From Magnolia sinica (Eukaryota > Streptophyta > Magnoliopsida > Magnoliales > Magnoliaceae), in NCBI RefSeq assembly GCF_029962835.1, contig NC_080578.1, forward strand, positions 102,589,759 to 102,653,758: a DNA stretch of 64,000 bases, read 5' to 3'. Both the position numbers and the translations under genes were made by a program. The notes beneath the pieces are model-generated. The model saw only the letters and a program-made list of their open reading frames with translations. It was not told the origin of the DNA and made no database searches. Below, piece by piece: positions 34,407-53,479 of the stretch. Position 1 is the stretch's first letter. Every line of letters begins with the position of its first letter.

Positions 34407-34867
34407 AAGTTCCTGCGCTGGAAAACTGGGTGGGGCTCAACGTGATGTTTTTGAGAAATCCACCCCGTACATCAGTGTTCTGAGATCATTTTAGGACTTG
34501 AGACTAAAACTGAGAAGGATCCAAGACTCAAGTGGGCCGCACTAGAGTAAAAGGTAGGTATGAAAATTTCTACCGTTGAAAACTTTCTGGGGCAGAAAGT
34601 GATGTTTAAATGACATCCATACCGTTAATAACTTCATTCCTACTTGGATGAACTGAAAACACAAATATTAGCCTGATTCAAAACTTCTGTGGCCCACAAA
34701 TATTTCAACTGTGTACGTTCAATACTCACATTTTAGGTCCACTTGAGTATTGTATACCGCTCATTTTTGGCCTATCATCCTAAAAATATCTCAGAAAACG
34801 GATGTACGGGGTGGATTTCTCAAAAACATCACGTTGGGCCCCACCCAGGTTTCCAGTGCAGGAACTT
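34407..34867. mobile_element. Foldback MITE with about 67-bp terminal inverted repeats
   Basis: AAGTTCCTGCGCTGG at 34407 is the inverted counterpart of CCAGTGCAGGAACTT ending at 34867. The match runs inward through 'gggtggggct', 'cgtgatgtttttgagaaat' and 'ccaccccgtacatc' with few differences. The interior shares the MITE core. It ends about 340 bp before the start codon of the PQT3-like gene. A TTTCGCAGGAA palindrome follows directly at 34868-34895. Confidence 0.85.
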
Positions 34868-35128
34868 CCTGCGAAAGGCTTTCGCAGGAAATCCGCGTCC
34901 GCTGGTGTGAGGTACACCAGCCAATCCGCTTCCCTCGTTTTGTGGGCTTTTGCCCATTAATGATTTTAAAAAATTGATGGACGGTGTGGATTTCACACAA
35001 ACATCACTATGGGCCCATCTGGATCTCGGAACAGTGCATTTGGGAGGAAATCCGCCTCCCGATCCGCGTACTGCGTACGCATATCCTTCTCCAATTCCCG
35101 CCAACGGAAGCTTCTCCGCTAAGCAAAC

Positions 35129-35139
35129 GATAAATAGCG
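35129..35139 (+). promoter_or_regulatory. Possible TATA element of the PQT3-like gene
   Basis: The sequence gataaatagcg lies 71-81 bases before the ATG at 35210, a plausible place for a core promoter. It is a weak match and the start site is unknown. Confidence 0.3.
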
Positions 35140-35209
35140 ATTGCCATATTCGTTTTTCTTCTGCAGAAGCAACGGCCATCTTCAATCCGAAGGGAGGTTC
35201 AGAGAGAGA

Positions 35210-41720
<6,511 letters not shown>

Positions 41721-43078
41721 GTGAGTCTGTTACATTTGGGTTTTTTTTCTTTCTTTCTTTCTAAATAACATCTATCCATGATTTCTCAATATGTGACTGA
41801 AACCCACATGTATTACGAAATATGCATGGCTGCCCCCTTAGGTGAATACATGCTGGGTTTGGGAGATCTTCTATTGGAAAATTTCATTTGCACCTTCATT
41901 CTTGAAAACAAAAAATCCGAACTTTGAAACCTGATACAGTATTAGTCTTATGTTTTAGCAAAATAATGACCTAAGTCAATGCCAAAGATACTGTATTTAT
42001 GGCATAACTGTCTAAGATCACCTGCAGGGATTTTTTTTTAAAACCATTTCCATTATCTTGTGATTTGAAAACCAAAATGGTTGAATAATATTATAATTTA
42101 TTTTTGCAAATGCGCTTGTGCACACGCAAACAGAGGGAGGAATTAATGCAAGGATAAGTGCCAACCTGTCAATTATGTACAACATCCAACCCGTCTGACA
42201 GGTTCACCTGCTTCCACAAACTCCAAGCCAATCCACTCATCAGGTGGGCTACACCATAGCAATTGACAGAAGCCCATCTGATTCAGAGTACAGGTATGGC
42301 CTACCTAACTAGTGGATCAGGCTATTTTTTATGGCAGGCAATCTTCATGGTGGGCCCAAACTTTGGATGGGTTTGATGTGTTACACAATTAACAGGTGGG
42401 TTCTCATCCACTAGTTGGATGGTATATGAGACGGGTTTAGAGGCTCTGTTGGTGCTGCAAAATTGGAACAAGGGATGGCTTTGCAAGGCCTAAATCCACA
42501 TAGTCAGTTTGGTTATAACTTATGTTGATTAAGGATGAATTCTCATTTTGATTTACTAGCATTCTAAGTTCTCAAATTCTATTTTCATTCATGGATATAA
42601 CGTTGTTTAGAAATTCAATTTCTGCAAGTATTGATATGCTTGTGGTGACCTGCAGTTGACAAAGTGATCTCAACTGCTCTGTTCCATTGTTACACACAAG
42701 GATTAGAATGATGAATCTTACTGACTGTTGAAGAAAGAGAAGGCACACATTTGAAGTTTCCAAGAAGTCAATGTGAATTTTGTTTTTTGGAAGAAATGTA
42801 AATAGGGAAAATTTATTTTTCTTATTTATTTTGGTGGTTGCCAAACAATTGTATAATAACTTATTTTTTGGTTATATAAAGAAAAAATTCATTTGTGCAT
42901 GAGACTTGCTGGTTATTGTCTTTACTTGAATCTTGATAGGCATTATCCATGGCACATGCATTTTTTGACATGTATCCATTGGATAGAGAAGCTTTGAGTT
43001 CGTTGGTGAAAATGCCATACATTTCTTATTTGCTTGTATGGATTTTGTCCAATCAATGTTGATGGGGGGTTTGAATCT
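41721..43078. other. Downstream of the last recognisable PQT3-like exon
   Basis: A good donor (GTGAGTC) follows 41720, so more exons are expected, but none is recognisable up to the repeat at 43079. MITE-like phrases occur at 42200-42440 ('catggtgggcccaaact'). Confidence 0.5.
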
Positions 43079-44045
43079 GATAGATGCCTCACATATAAGG
43101 GTGGCAATTGGCAGGGTAGCCTGCCGAGTCTGACCCTATTTTGGGCCAGGCTTGGAGTAGCTAATCCTGTGGGCTGGTCTTAGGCCTCGCATTCATGGCC
43201 CAAATAATTTTTAAGTTGGGCTTGGACTTTTATGTCATTTTAGCCCAATGTGAATGTAGACCATTGGTTTCGTTTCTCTAAAATGCTTACGCCTTTTGGC
43301 CCAACCTTTGATTGTCAATCCATTTTCAAAGTCACTTTGATATGATTACCCTACTCGTCTGATCAAAAGGATGGGAATGCATGGCCCATATTTATTATAC
43401 TAGAAAATTTTCAACTTAGTTATTTGGACTGTCCACCATTTGGGGCTACCTTTAATTGCCTCCACCTCTTATGATTTGACTTTATTTGGTGATCATAATC
43501 ATCCAATTATGACAATGAAAGGATGATCCATAACGATTATACTAAAAAAGTCAAGTTACTGATTTAAGGAATTTTTACGAACAAATTTCTCATAAATTTC
43601 AATTTTACCAAAGGATTCCTTTACAAATTAACAACTCCTGGTAGTTCTTTTTAAGAAGGGAAATTATGGAACGAAAATTTGGGGCCCACATGGTATGTAT
43701 TGAATCACCACATAAGCTACACGTTCATTTTTCATGTTTTTAAATGGTGTATCTTAACTTTTATGGTGTGGGTCACCTTATGTTTAAATTGACTTCTTCT
43801 TTTTTTTCTGCCAACACCATGGTAGATTACATATTTTGGATGGGTTGGATATCATAAAAGTATTACGTGGACCCCACAATTCTCCACTTTACCACTTTCT
43901 ATTTGATAGAAGTCTCACATGTAAGGGTGGCAATTGGCCAGGTGGCCCACCCAACCTGATGAGTCCAACTCGACTTTGGCCCATGTTTTGAATAGCTTGG
44001 CCCGTGGGCCTAGCCCAGTTAATTTTTAAGTCGACTTAGGCTTAA
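43079..44045. repeat. Direct repeat with a hAT-like terminus
   Basis: 43085-43230 and 43910-44045 share 'ctcacat-taagggtggcaattggc', the wording around 'ggcccatgttttgaatagct' and 'taatttttaagt'. AAGGGTGGCAATTGGC resembles a common plant hAT terminus. The second copy is cut at about 44045 by the plant-mobile-domain sequence. No partner terminus found. Confidence 0.6.
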
Positions 44046-45890
44046 ATGTGCGCTCCGAATCACCGGATGGAGTATTAACCTCGGATGGACTGCTCGAGGT
44101 GACATTCTCTGTACCGGTCGAGGTATCTAAATCCACCACCATTGTGGCTGCAGGGGCAGGATCTCTAAGAATCTCAGTAAAAGCTGGAAGTGCAGGAAGA
44201 AGTGCAGCTAATGGGATTGTTGGTATCGGTTGCATACTTTGTCCATGAGCTGGTGCTGATTTGGGTAGTTCCCAAGTCACTAAAAGGATCAAAACAAAGA
44301 TGATAAGTGTAGGCGTGAGAATATCAATTCGAGTAAGAGCATAAAATGAATGACCTCTACATAAGTTAGATCAAATTGTGTGTATGACTGGTAAGCCTTG
44401 GATGGATTCAGGATTCTTTATTACAGTCACTAATGGTCGAGCAGGATTCTTTATTATAGTCACTAATGGTCGAGCTGCAATAGGAAATGGTGGCAGTTAG
44501 GGATGGTAAGGCTTGAGATATTTTTCAAATGGAAGGTCAGGATCATCCAATCTCTCCTTGTCCTGAATCCATTTGTTAAAACATTTATTGTAATGAGCGC
44601 CTTTATGCCGTTGAATGCCCGCAACTATTTCTTCAGAGTAATCTGCTTCGTCATGGTGATGCTAATATTTTACTTTAAAATATTTTTCAAAAGAAGTAAT
44701 GGCCTCAATAGAAGAAGTGTTCATCAATTTTTTAGCTCTCTTTAATGGTTGATGTTTTATGGGTAAAGGAGGTTTAGAAGGAACTGATCGTTTGAGAGAA
44801 AGAACAGGAGAATTTGGAGGCCATCTGTTGTGGTCGAGCGGCCGCCAGGATATCAAGATGTTCCTGGGTGATCTACGAGACATCTGGATAAGGAATTTCA
44901 GCTGTTGAAATAGGAAGATCAGTAATCAGCTTTGTTTTCGCTCTTGTTGTCCTCTTTGTGGTAGTAATTGAGGAGGCAGAAATACTTCTTTTCTTACTCT
45001 CCACCTTGCCTAATTGGGAGCAGAGTTGAAGTGAAAGTTCTGTGGTGCTTTGACTGCCTAAGGGCTTGGCATATTGATGGTCCCACCATGATATAAAGTT
45101 GTTCATTGCTGAAGGATATTCTAGATAAACTGGCATGTAGAGGACGACTGCTTCTTTACGATAAGCCAACTCAAGAGAGACAGAACTCCTCATCAATAAC
45201 TATTACTTGGTCGATGGAGGCTGATTGTTTGTTACATGAATAAGAGGACATGGAATATGTTGTACAAGCCCAGCTATCGAGCGATGAGAGAAGGGCGATA
45301 CTATTCGATCCCTACTTTTGCATTCTTACCTTTTCAATTGTGCCCTTAAAAGCTAAATCTCGGCTGACGACATAGCAGTTCCAAGCGTGATGAAGTTGGT
45401 TGACTTCATGCTCATCCTCGGGATCAAATTTTCCTATGAGCTATCGGCTCATAGGTTTTTTTCTCTGTGAAAGTTGTGAAGGATAGACTATTGTCAGAAT
45501 TGTTAAGAGAAAAGAAACCTCGTAGATATTCATCGACTGTAGCATTCTCTAGGGTAGTGTGAAGAATTCGGTCACCATACAAAGAAAACGACCGATTGGC
45601 GTGCTCTTAATCGAAAAGTTATGGCCGAAAATACACAACGAACCACATTTGCGAAAGCCATATTTGCCCCTAGCTGGATATAACCCTTTAATATTGATCT
45701 CATAAGGACCTCTGTACAAGTGACTGAGGACAAACGGTGCCAATGCTATTCGTTGCCCTTGAACAACGCATTCGGCCAGAGCGATGTATTTAGTCGTAAC
45801 TTGTTGGTCTTTAACACACAGGAGATGACGACAAATCCAGAAAAGAATGAAGGCTAGATATTCAAGTTCCTCGACCGGTCCGTTGAATTT
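44030..45890 (-). pseudogene. Plant mobile domain (PMD, aminotransferase-like) protein, decayed
   Basis: On the minus strand from about 45890, the frame ELEYLAFILFWICRHLL, QQVTTKYIALAE, GQRIALAPFVLSHLYRG and PYEINIKGLYPA is that of plant mobile domain proteins, known both as free genes (MAIN, MAIL) and as domains carried by gypsy and Mutator elements. After ARG the frame shifts. A further block (FISWWDHQYAKP, within 44873-45196) and a Ser/Thr/Pro-rich tail (44026-44292) fit the C-terminal region. There are several frame changes and stops. It directly follows the truncated integrase on the same strand. Confidence 0.7.
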
Positions 45891-45899
45891 GTGGTGCGC

Positions 45900-46592
45900 G
45901 GTTATGAAATTAGTATATCCTTTCGCATCTTATCAAAAGGGGGCCTATGATGTTTATCCCCCATTGGGAGAACGACCATGGCCCGGTCATAGGAGTCAGC
46001 TGCTCAGGTGGCTGATGGGGTATAGCTACGAACCTCTAACATTTGTCACACTTCCGAGTATGCTGCTTAGCGTCTTTCTGGATGGTCGGCCAGAAGTACC
46101 CTTGCTGGATGACCTTGTGGGCGAGGGCACGACTGTTGAAATGATTGCTGCAAATTCCTTTATGGATCTCTCTCAGGACATATTCGGCCTCATCGGGTCA
46201 AAGACACCAGAGGTACGGAAGGGAGAATCCCTTTTTGTACAAAGTGTCTCCAATGATGGTGTAGCGGGCCGACCTGAATCGGAGCCTGCGTGCTTTGAGT
46301 CGTTCTTCGGGCAACTTGCCCTTCCGAAGATAGTCGACTATCGGGTCCATCCAACTAGAGGCCCGATTCACTGGGAGAACTAGATCGGGGTCAGGCTTAT
46401 TGATTCTTGGTTCAGCTAAGAACTCGATGGGGATCACCTCCGGGGTTTTATCTTTAGCCGTTATGGCCAGCTTTGCTAGTGTATTTGCTTTGGAGTATTC
46501 TAACCTAGGGATCAGGGTAACGCCACATTTGGAAAATTTTCTGATGAGTTCCTGGGCCTTTTGTAAGTAGGCGATCATTCTTTCGTCATTAG
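45900..46592 (-). pseudogene. Ty3/gypsy RNase H end and integrase start, broken
   Basis: Minus strand: the frame DERMIAYLQKAQELI, VTLIPRLEYSKANTLAKLA is the end of a gypsy RNase H. Then DPIVDYLRKGKLPEERL and LYKKGFSLPYL lead to the integrase zinc finger (EIHKGICSNHF, QGYFWPTIQKDA, CDKC) and the start of the core (PWSFSQWGINIIGP) at about 45930. Stops stand at about 46196-46198 and just after CDKC. The catalytic DDE core is missing: homology ends and the PMD sequence begins. Confidence 0.85.
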
Positions 46593-49580
46593 TGTCATGC
46601 CCCAAACTCGGAAAATGGGCTCACAAAATTCTCGATCACCAAATCTGGCGCCGACAACCTCCATAGTGCCCCATTCTCGGATCCCAGCACTTGCATGCCA
46701 GATTCCAGTCCTGTGATCCTACAAGGAGGATTTTCAGTATGATTTTTTTTTGTAATGGAGCATAACTAAGTCACAAAAGAACATCATCATCACCTATCCG
46801 CTAATATAATCATTTGAATATAATGCTGAAAGGGAATACATATATCGAAATCAAAGCTCCAGAAGACAACTACACGCTCCAAGCTCAACGCTGCTGCAAC
46901 CTAACGCCACCTGCATGCATCTATCATGCATAAGCTTACAAAAGCTTAGAGGGTGGTGAAAGTGTGTGCACAAGATAAGTGTCAAGTATACCATAAAGCC
47001 AATAAATTATACATCATCGGAATAAGTGGAAATACTGACAAGATCATGAATCATACGATATCAGAGTAAGTGGAAATATACTAGTAAGTCCATGAGTGCT
47101 ATCAGCCGTACCAAGGCTATGCGATGCAAAACATAATAAGACAATAACAGATGCTGAGAATGCAATGCAATATGTAAATCCTGACGAGTCACTAATATCA
47201 TCAACCTCATCTAGGCCATATAAGTGCAAAACATAGTAACCCAAAATGCTAAGTACTGCGGATGCAATGTAATATGCAGTGCGAATGAAATGACCATGTA
47301 GGAACGTGAAGTCGGGATGATAGTACGTAGTATCGCAGGCTACGGGGTCCACCAGAAGGGACTTCTATCCAAACCAGTCCCATACCTAAATTTGAATAGT
47401 CTGACTCAATGTGGTAAACTCCTGATCTCAAGTTAGTCGCGCGCCCAACCGAAATCCTGGTCATGCGAAGGTACACGTAACAAATAGTTACGCACCACCA
47501 ACCCGAGTGGATAGTAAATGAATGAATGAATGGATATGCAATTCCTGTTCAATAAGTCCACATATCAGTACGGTTGCTCTCTGAAAAAATCATCGAGGTC
47601 TATTACACTCCACACCGACTGCCTCCTCCCTAGCTGCACAGCCCAGTGAGTGGAAGAGACCTCACTATCTGCCTAGCCATCAGTCTACCGTTGATACGGT
47701 TACACAGACCCTGGTGAAGAGGGAAAACAAATTTCATGATGATCTAAAACTTCTGGGACACCTAAAAGGGGTGCAATGGCAGACGTTCAATCTCACTATT
47801 TCCTGCGATTTGGGTCACCTGAGTTCTAGATAGGGCTGATTTTTGGAGTGGCCCACTAGTCAGAAGGGAACCAACAAATGCACGAGGTTGATGATCAACC
47901 CACATCATGGTGGGGCCCACGGCTGGGATCCCCTGTCCGTCCAGCGTACACAGCAGGACGTTGCTGCTGGGCGTCCTCAGCAGCGCCTGCTGCTATTTGA
48001 TTTTATTTTTTTTAAATATGTTTTTCTAAGGTTTTTCTGTGGTAGGGCCTGCATCAACAAAATCCACCACACCCATTGGTCTTTACTGCCCAAGACAAAC
48101 CAAACGAGCCCAATATTCGTTATATTTTGGCGCATCAAAACAACTGGGTGGATTTCAATAGTAGACACACTGTTTGATATGCTATGGCCCGCTTGAGAGT
48201 CAGATTAACCTCATTTTTCAGGTCAACGCCATAAATGGTATGGGGAAAAGGATGGACGACGTGGATTGAATTTATACATCGAGGTGGGGCCTACATGGAC
48301 AGCCCTTCCCAAAACCATTTTTTTTTACTACTGACGTTAGTACACCCACTGTCAACTCACCCTTCACTGTGTTGCCTGGACACTGGACGGTTGCATATAA
48401 CACATTTAAGGTGGGCCCCACCCATAGACGTGCTACTAGGGTGGGCCACCAAATGGTTGGATGGTGTGCATAAGGCACACATCAAGGTGAGGTCCATTTG
48501 ATGAACGGTTTGGACATCTCCTAGCTCATTAAGTGGGCCATACAATCACATCTTCATACACAAAACAAATGAAAAAAAGAGGGGGAGAGAGAGAGAGACA
48601 CACGTGTGACAGAGGGACCCCGACATTATAGTCCCTCCCTTGCATGATTTAAAATATACATCAAGTGGGTCCCAATACATGTGGGCCCACCAAATCAAAG
48701 ATCAACAGTGGAGATTCCTTTTCCACCCAAAATGGACGGTCTAGATGACCTCTTTTCATGCAAGGAAAATAAACATCATGATGGGGTCCATGGAGAATGG
48801 CCCCATCATGGAATGATCATGAGAATCAAGGTGGGCCATCGGCCACGTCTTAGGGTCCAAAGTGAGATCCATACCATCGATCGGTAGGCCTCACTTGGTC
48901 CATCATAAAAACATGAAAACTAGCCTATAGAAGCACCCACCGTTTGATCTTCTTGGTCCGATGGAAAGTCGATCTCCTTGTGCTTCACTTTGACGAAAGA
49001 TGATGAGGTTTGAATGGCTAGGATGATGGTTTTTTGGGTGGGAAGTGGGCCACACACAACTCACTTTCTCTCCATGGGAAGGCTTGGACGTCCACTTTTT
49101 TTTGTGCTTGGAAAATGTGTTTGAGAAATGGGAGAGAGAGAATTGTAAGGAGAGAGAGGTGAGTGATGGATGTGAGGTGAGTGATGGGTGAGGTGAGAAA
49201 TTGGTTGACTTTTGGGGTTTGCTTGACTTGTGAAGGAAGAAAGCATGGGTGTGTGTACTTGACATGAGGTGATTGATTGATTGATTTGAGTGATTGATTA
49301 ATGCGATATATTGTAGATATTCTCTTGGGATTGCAAATGCACGGCGTTTCTTTGAAATAAATGTCGACCCACATCTTCTGACCTGGGTATCGGGTCAGTG
49401 CGCGACTGCGGCGACGGTGCGGTCGCAATGATACAAGTCTCAGATTAAGCCGACTCAAATCTACGGGATACAACTTCAGGTTGCGCGCAAACGTTGATTA
49501 TACGTCGCAGATTGCTAAAATTCGACGGGAATGATCGTGACAGTCGACGGAACAGTATGGACTAGGATACGGGTCTTACA
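46593..49580. mobile_element. About 3-kb LTR inserted in a gypsy RNase H
   Basis: TGTCATGCCCC at 46593 and …GGGTCTTACA at 49580 give TG…CA ends. They are flanked by ATTAG (46588-46592) and CTTAG (49581-49585), a 5-bp duplication with one difference. The outer gypsy RNase H frame stops at one edge and resumes at the other. The interior is non-coding: it shares a 200-bp block with the inverted repeat at 30947-31843, has MITE-like sequence at 47820-48560 ('ggtggggcccacggctggga') and a purine-rich run at 49120-49260. No internal genes, so it is a solo LTR or a similar non-coding unit. Confidence 0.7.
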
Positions 49581-49585
49581 CTTAG

Positions 49586-50527
49586 CCTGACGATGAGTTG
49601 TGAATCACTGTGGACTTTTAGGTTCCAAGCTCCTCATTGTTACCGCCAACCTTAGTTCAGCAAGTAGTGCCTCGTATTCTGTTGCATTGTTCGATGTTTG
49701 TAATCCAAATCTTAAGGCATATCGCATGCACGTTTGGTCGGGAGCCTCAAACACTACATCGGCCCCGCTACCTTTAGAATTGGATGAGTCATTGTCGTAT
49801 AATGCCCAGGTCGACAAGTCTGATTCGGTTGACTGACCTAGAGATTGATCGGTTTTACTGCTCGGACTGGCTTCCGTGTCGATTCCGCGGGCTAGCTCGA
49901 CAATTAAATCAGCTACTGTCTGGCCTTTGATTGTGGTTCGAGGCTGATATTTAATGTTAAATTGTTTGAGTTCGATCGCCCATTTTGTAAGTCTTTTCGA
50001 CACTTCAATTTTTTAGAGTACCTGACGAAGAGTTTAGTTGGTTAGGACTATAATGGTATGGGCTTGGAGGTAAGGTTGGAGGCGGCGAGATGAGACGACC
50101 AGAGCTAGAGCTAGCTCCTCAATGTTTGGATACCTGGTATCGGCCGAGACCAAGGCTTTGTTGACATAGTAAACCGGTAATGATTTCTCGTCTCGTTTTC
50201 TGATAAGGGCTGAGCTGACTGCTGTTGTTGGGATTACTAAGTAGGAGCGGTTCTCCTCGTTTAGGCTTTGAAAGCAGTGGTGGTGAACTTAGGTATTGTT
50301 TGAGATGTTGAAAGGTCAGCTCATAGTCCTCGATCTACTCTATTTTCTGTTTTCCTTTCAGCTGTTTGAAGAAGGGGAGACATTTATCTATGGCTTGGGA
50401 GATGAATTGACTGAGGGCGACTACCCTCCCTGTGAGGCGCTGGATTTCTTTTGTTGTCCTGAGCAAGCTCATGTCTAGCAAAGTTCGGATCTTGTCGGGG
50501 TTTGCCTCGATTCTCCTCTGGCTAACT
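49586..50527 (-). pseudogene. Ty3/gypsy reverse transcriptase end and RNase H start, broken
   Basis: Minus strand: RIEANPDKIRTLLDM, TTKEIQRLTGRVVALSQFIS and LKQYLSSPPLLSKP are the C-terminal part of a plant gypsy reverse transcriptase. LPVYYVNKAL, TKWAIELKQFNIKYQPRT and YALRFGLQTSNNATEYEALL follow in RNase H. A stop (GAG TAG near 50329) and a shift near 49620 break it; after the shift the SDSQLIV block is in the other frame, just before the inserted LTR. The finger and palm parts are absent: the element is cut at 50527. Confidence 0.85.
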
Positions 50528-51190
50528 GTTGAGGGTCAAATATTGCATGTTGGACACCATTTATTACTTGGTTTTATGAACATGATAATGCTTAATATTT
50601 TATTTTAATCATGTTTGTGTTGCAATGTGAATTCAAAAGCTTGGATTGAAAAGGATGTTAAAAGCATGGATTTAACACTCAAGAATCACCAAAGTCAAGA
50701 GTGGATCTGATGAAACTAAGAATAAAGAATGCACATACTGAAGATCCAAGAAAACCAAGTCAAGAATGAAGAAAATCGAAGTTTTGAAGTGAAATTCGGT
50801 GAGTTTCGACTAGTCCTAGCTCTGGCTCTACCAGTCCTGGCTTCGGCTCAACCAGTTCTGGCTACGCACGACCAGTCCTGGCCTCTGTTCCATCGGTCGA
50901 AGGTGCCTTGACTCGAATTCCAGTGAATAAAACTTCTAAAACTGTCCTGCTCAACCCGTCGAAGGAGACCCTCGACCGGTCGAGGGTGGCCCACGACCGG
51001 TTGAAGGTGGCCCACGACCGGTCGAGGGTTATGCAAAACTTGGGCAGACTGCGTAAATTTGAGACGGTTTCCAAAAATTTCCATTCGATGCGAAAGTTTA
51101 AGACCTAAAATTATAAATATGAGTCCATAAGGCACTCCTGAGCATCATCTAGAGTTTGGGGAGTGAAGCACAAGCATGTAGAAGTCATCG
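50528..51190 (+). mobile_element. copia-type LTR fragment
   Basis: Begins TGTTGAGGGTC at 50528, abutting the truncated gypsy. It contains several CTCGACCGGTCGAG-like palindromes (50955-51028) and the words 'gcagactgcgtaaatttgag', seen inverted in the solo LTR at 35686-36267. It is cut at 51190 by the next LTR. Confidence 0.55.
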
Positions 51191-51884
51191 TGTAACACCT
51201 CGTACTTCCCAATACACTGGTGTTACCATGTACTCTAATTTAATATAAATACAAGCATGGCTTAAGTGAACACTCACATTCATTCTAGCCTAAATCCAAT
51301 CATTGAGAACAATCCCCATCCATGTACCAAACTGTCCATCCGTTGTCGTGCGAGAAGAGTCATCACGTCGTTAGGAGGACTCTTAGGATTCTAATTTCAT
51401 TAACAGAAAGATCTAACTGACCATATTAGATTTAGAACCTTTGATCATCGTGATGCCTAAATATGGGCTAGGACGGCCCACAATACATCGATAAGGTCTA
51501 AAGTCAAACCACCTTGGGTTGAGCGTTGATTTATCATAATGGGTTTGCGTCTCTTATAACCATCCAACTTTGCAATCTAGATTAGCCATCGGGTTATAAA
51601 TGTAATTGTCGAAAGTTCCCTAAACTAGTACAGGAAACATTAGGTGCGCTTAGGATCAGTTGTAGAATTATCCGATCATTAGATTAACCATCCAATTTAG
51701 GATATATAATATGTAATAATTATCTAATATACATAACCTATCACATATATATACGTATTTCGTAATCTAACTATTTAATAATCATTAAAATAAGTGAAAT
51801 AATACGACATAAATACATGTACCATGAAATGTTATTTATATACCTTGTAAAGATTTAAAATTTCATGTTAAGACAATAGGTAAC
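51191..51884 (+). mobile_element. First part of a plus-oriented LTR, interrupted
   Basis: Starts TGTAACACCTCGTAC. The same 15 bases begin the minus-oriented LTR whose end is at 56117, so both are one LTR family. After 694 bases it is interrupted at 51884, and appears to continue at 56118. AT-rich, no genes. Confidence 0.6.
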
Positions 51885-53479
51885 CGTAACGCCCCGGTTT
51901 TCAGAACCGGAGTACACGACTCAAATTCCAAGAACCCAGGAGTTAGCTAAAGATAATGGTAATTAATGAATGAATCAAAGTGCAGATAGCGGGAAAAAGA
52001 AACATAATATATATCTGAACCAACATACGAACAATATTCTGGCTCACTCAGCTGGGGGCCAATTACATAGCCTCAAGTTTCTCAAGTTCCTAAATGTACT
52101 GAAAATAAAAATAAAGAGCTAATCTACTGGTTTAGCCCAAAATAGGCAGCCGCCTTCTGCTGCGGTTCCTTGTCATAGAGCTCCTCATCGACTGCCACCG
52201 CTTCCAAGTCTGCCGCGTACACATCGGCCTCTATACATGCGTCCTCTGTACGGTTGAACATTAATGAATGAGTGGTCAGCTCAGTGTGATCTCCCCTCAA
52301 GATTATACACCGCCACCCTAAACAAGGAACAACATAAAACACACAGGTAATCCAAAACATAGTAGATGCGGTCTTATTAAGTGCATGGATGTATGGAATG
52401 CAATCATCGTCCCGGGGATGCTTATCCGTGCGGACAGTAGGCTCGTCACCCATGCAATCATCGACCTGGGAAAAACATCCAGTTGGACAAATACGTACAT
52501 CACGTACGATAGCAATAGATGCTGGTTTGTGCCATGTATGCATGATTAGTCAATCCGTCATTAGTCCCATTACACTCAGCCAGTTTAATTTAGCTCACGG
52601 TCACTACGGGGAGCGCATGGCCCAACATAAGCCGACGGCTCGGGCATAGTGTCCCATGACCACCATCCCTGGCCCATAAGGCTGCCGTCTTTAGGGTCTG
52701 TGTACTACCCACCAACATGTGGTCAATCAACTCAATACCAATCAAAACCTCCATGTCAGGGGCCTACTCACATCATGTCTAATCCGATTACACCCTAAGC
52801 ACGGACTCTCATTTGCTTAGAACTTCCCATGGAGAGATTCCAACAGTATGTGTGTCATATTATCATAACGGCAACATAGATCTTAACATGAATAGCAAAT
52901 AAGGAACAATACATATATTTCTATCAATACACACTAACTGAGTTAACATAAGATACATGACATGAGCGGTTAGATTATTCACCTAGATAGTTCAAAGAAA
53001 TCAAGAGTCTAACAATAGTAAGCATGTTAAATGAATGCGATCTATTTCCACACACAGTTTATCGCTAGCCTAACTAGCCATTAAATTAATTAAAGCTACT
53101 ATTTTTGGTCTAGCTAGGGATGGAAAGCTTAAGGGGAAGAAAATCATCACCGGAAAGATCGTAATGTGCTCCTAGATGCGAGTGTCCTCAAGAAGTAAGT
53201 GGCTCCATGTCACTCGAATAGTTCCTTGATGAAATTCTTTTCTAGCATTAGATAATACATCTTAAGGCATTAAGCATGGAGGTTAGTGAAAGGTTTGATA
53301 ACCCTTAGAAAATGTTGTTTGGGCTTTCACCAAGAAAATCAGGCACATCTATGCTAGCTCCAACAAGAGCCTGACTGGCCAAGGTTTAGATCCTATCTGG
53401 GCTAAACTTGGGCCCGATTCGTCCTAATTTATTGGCTCCCAAGGTGGCCCAAGGACTGGGCCTAGCAAAAATTAATAGT

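Noticed and set aside
45847-46383. 178-codon plus-strand open frame
   Set aside because: Antisense to the gypsy integrase on the minus strand, which has clear zinc-finger motifs.
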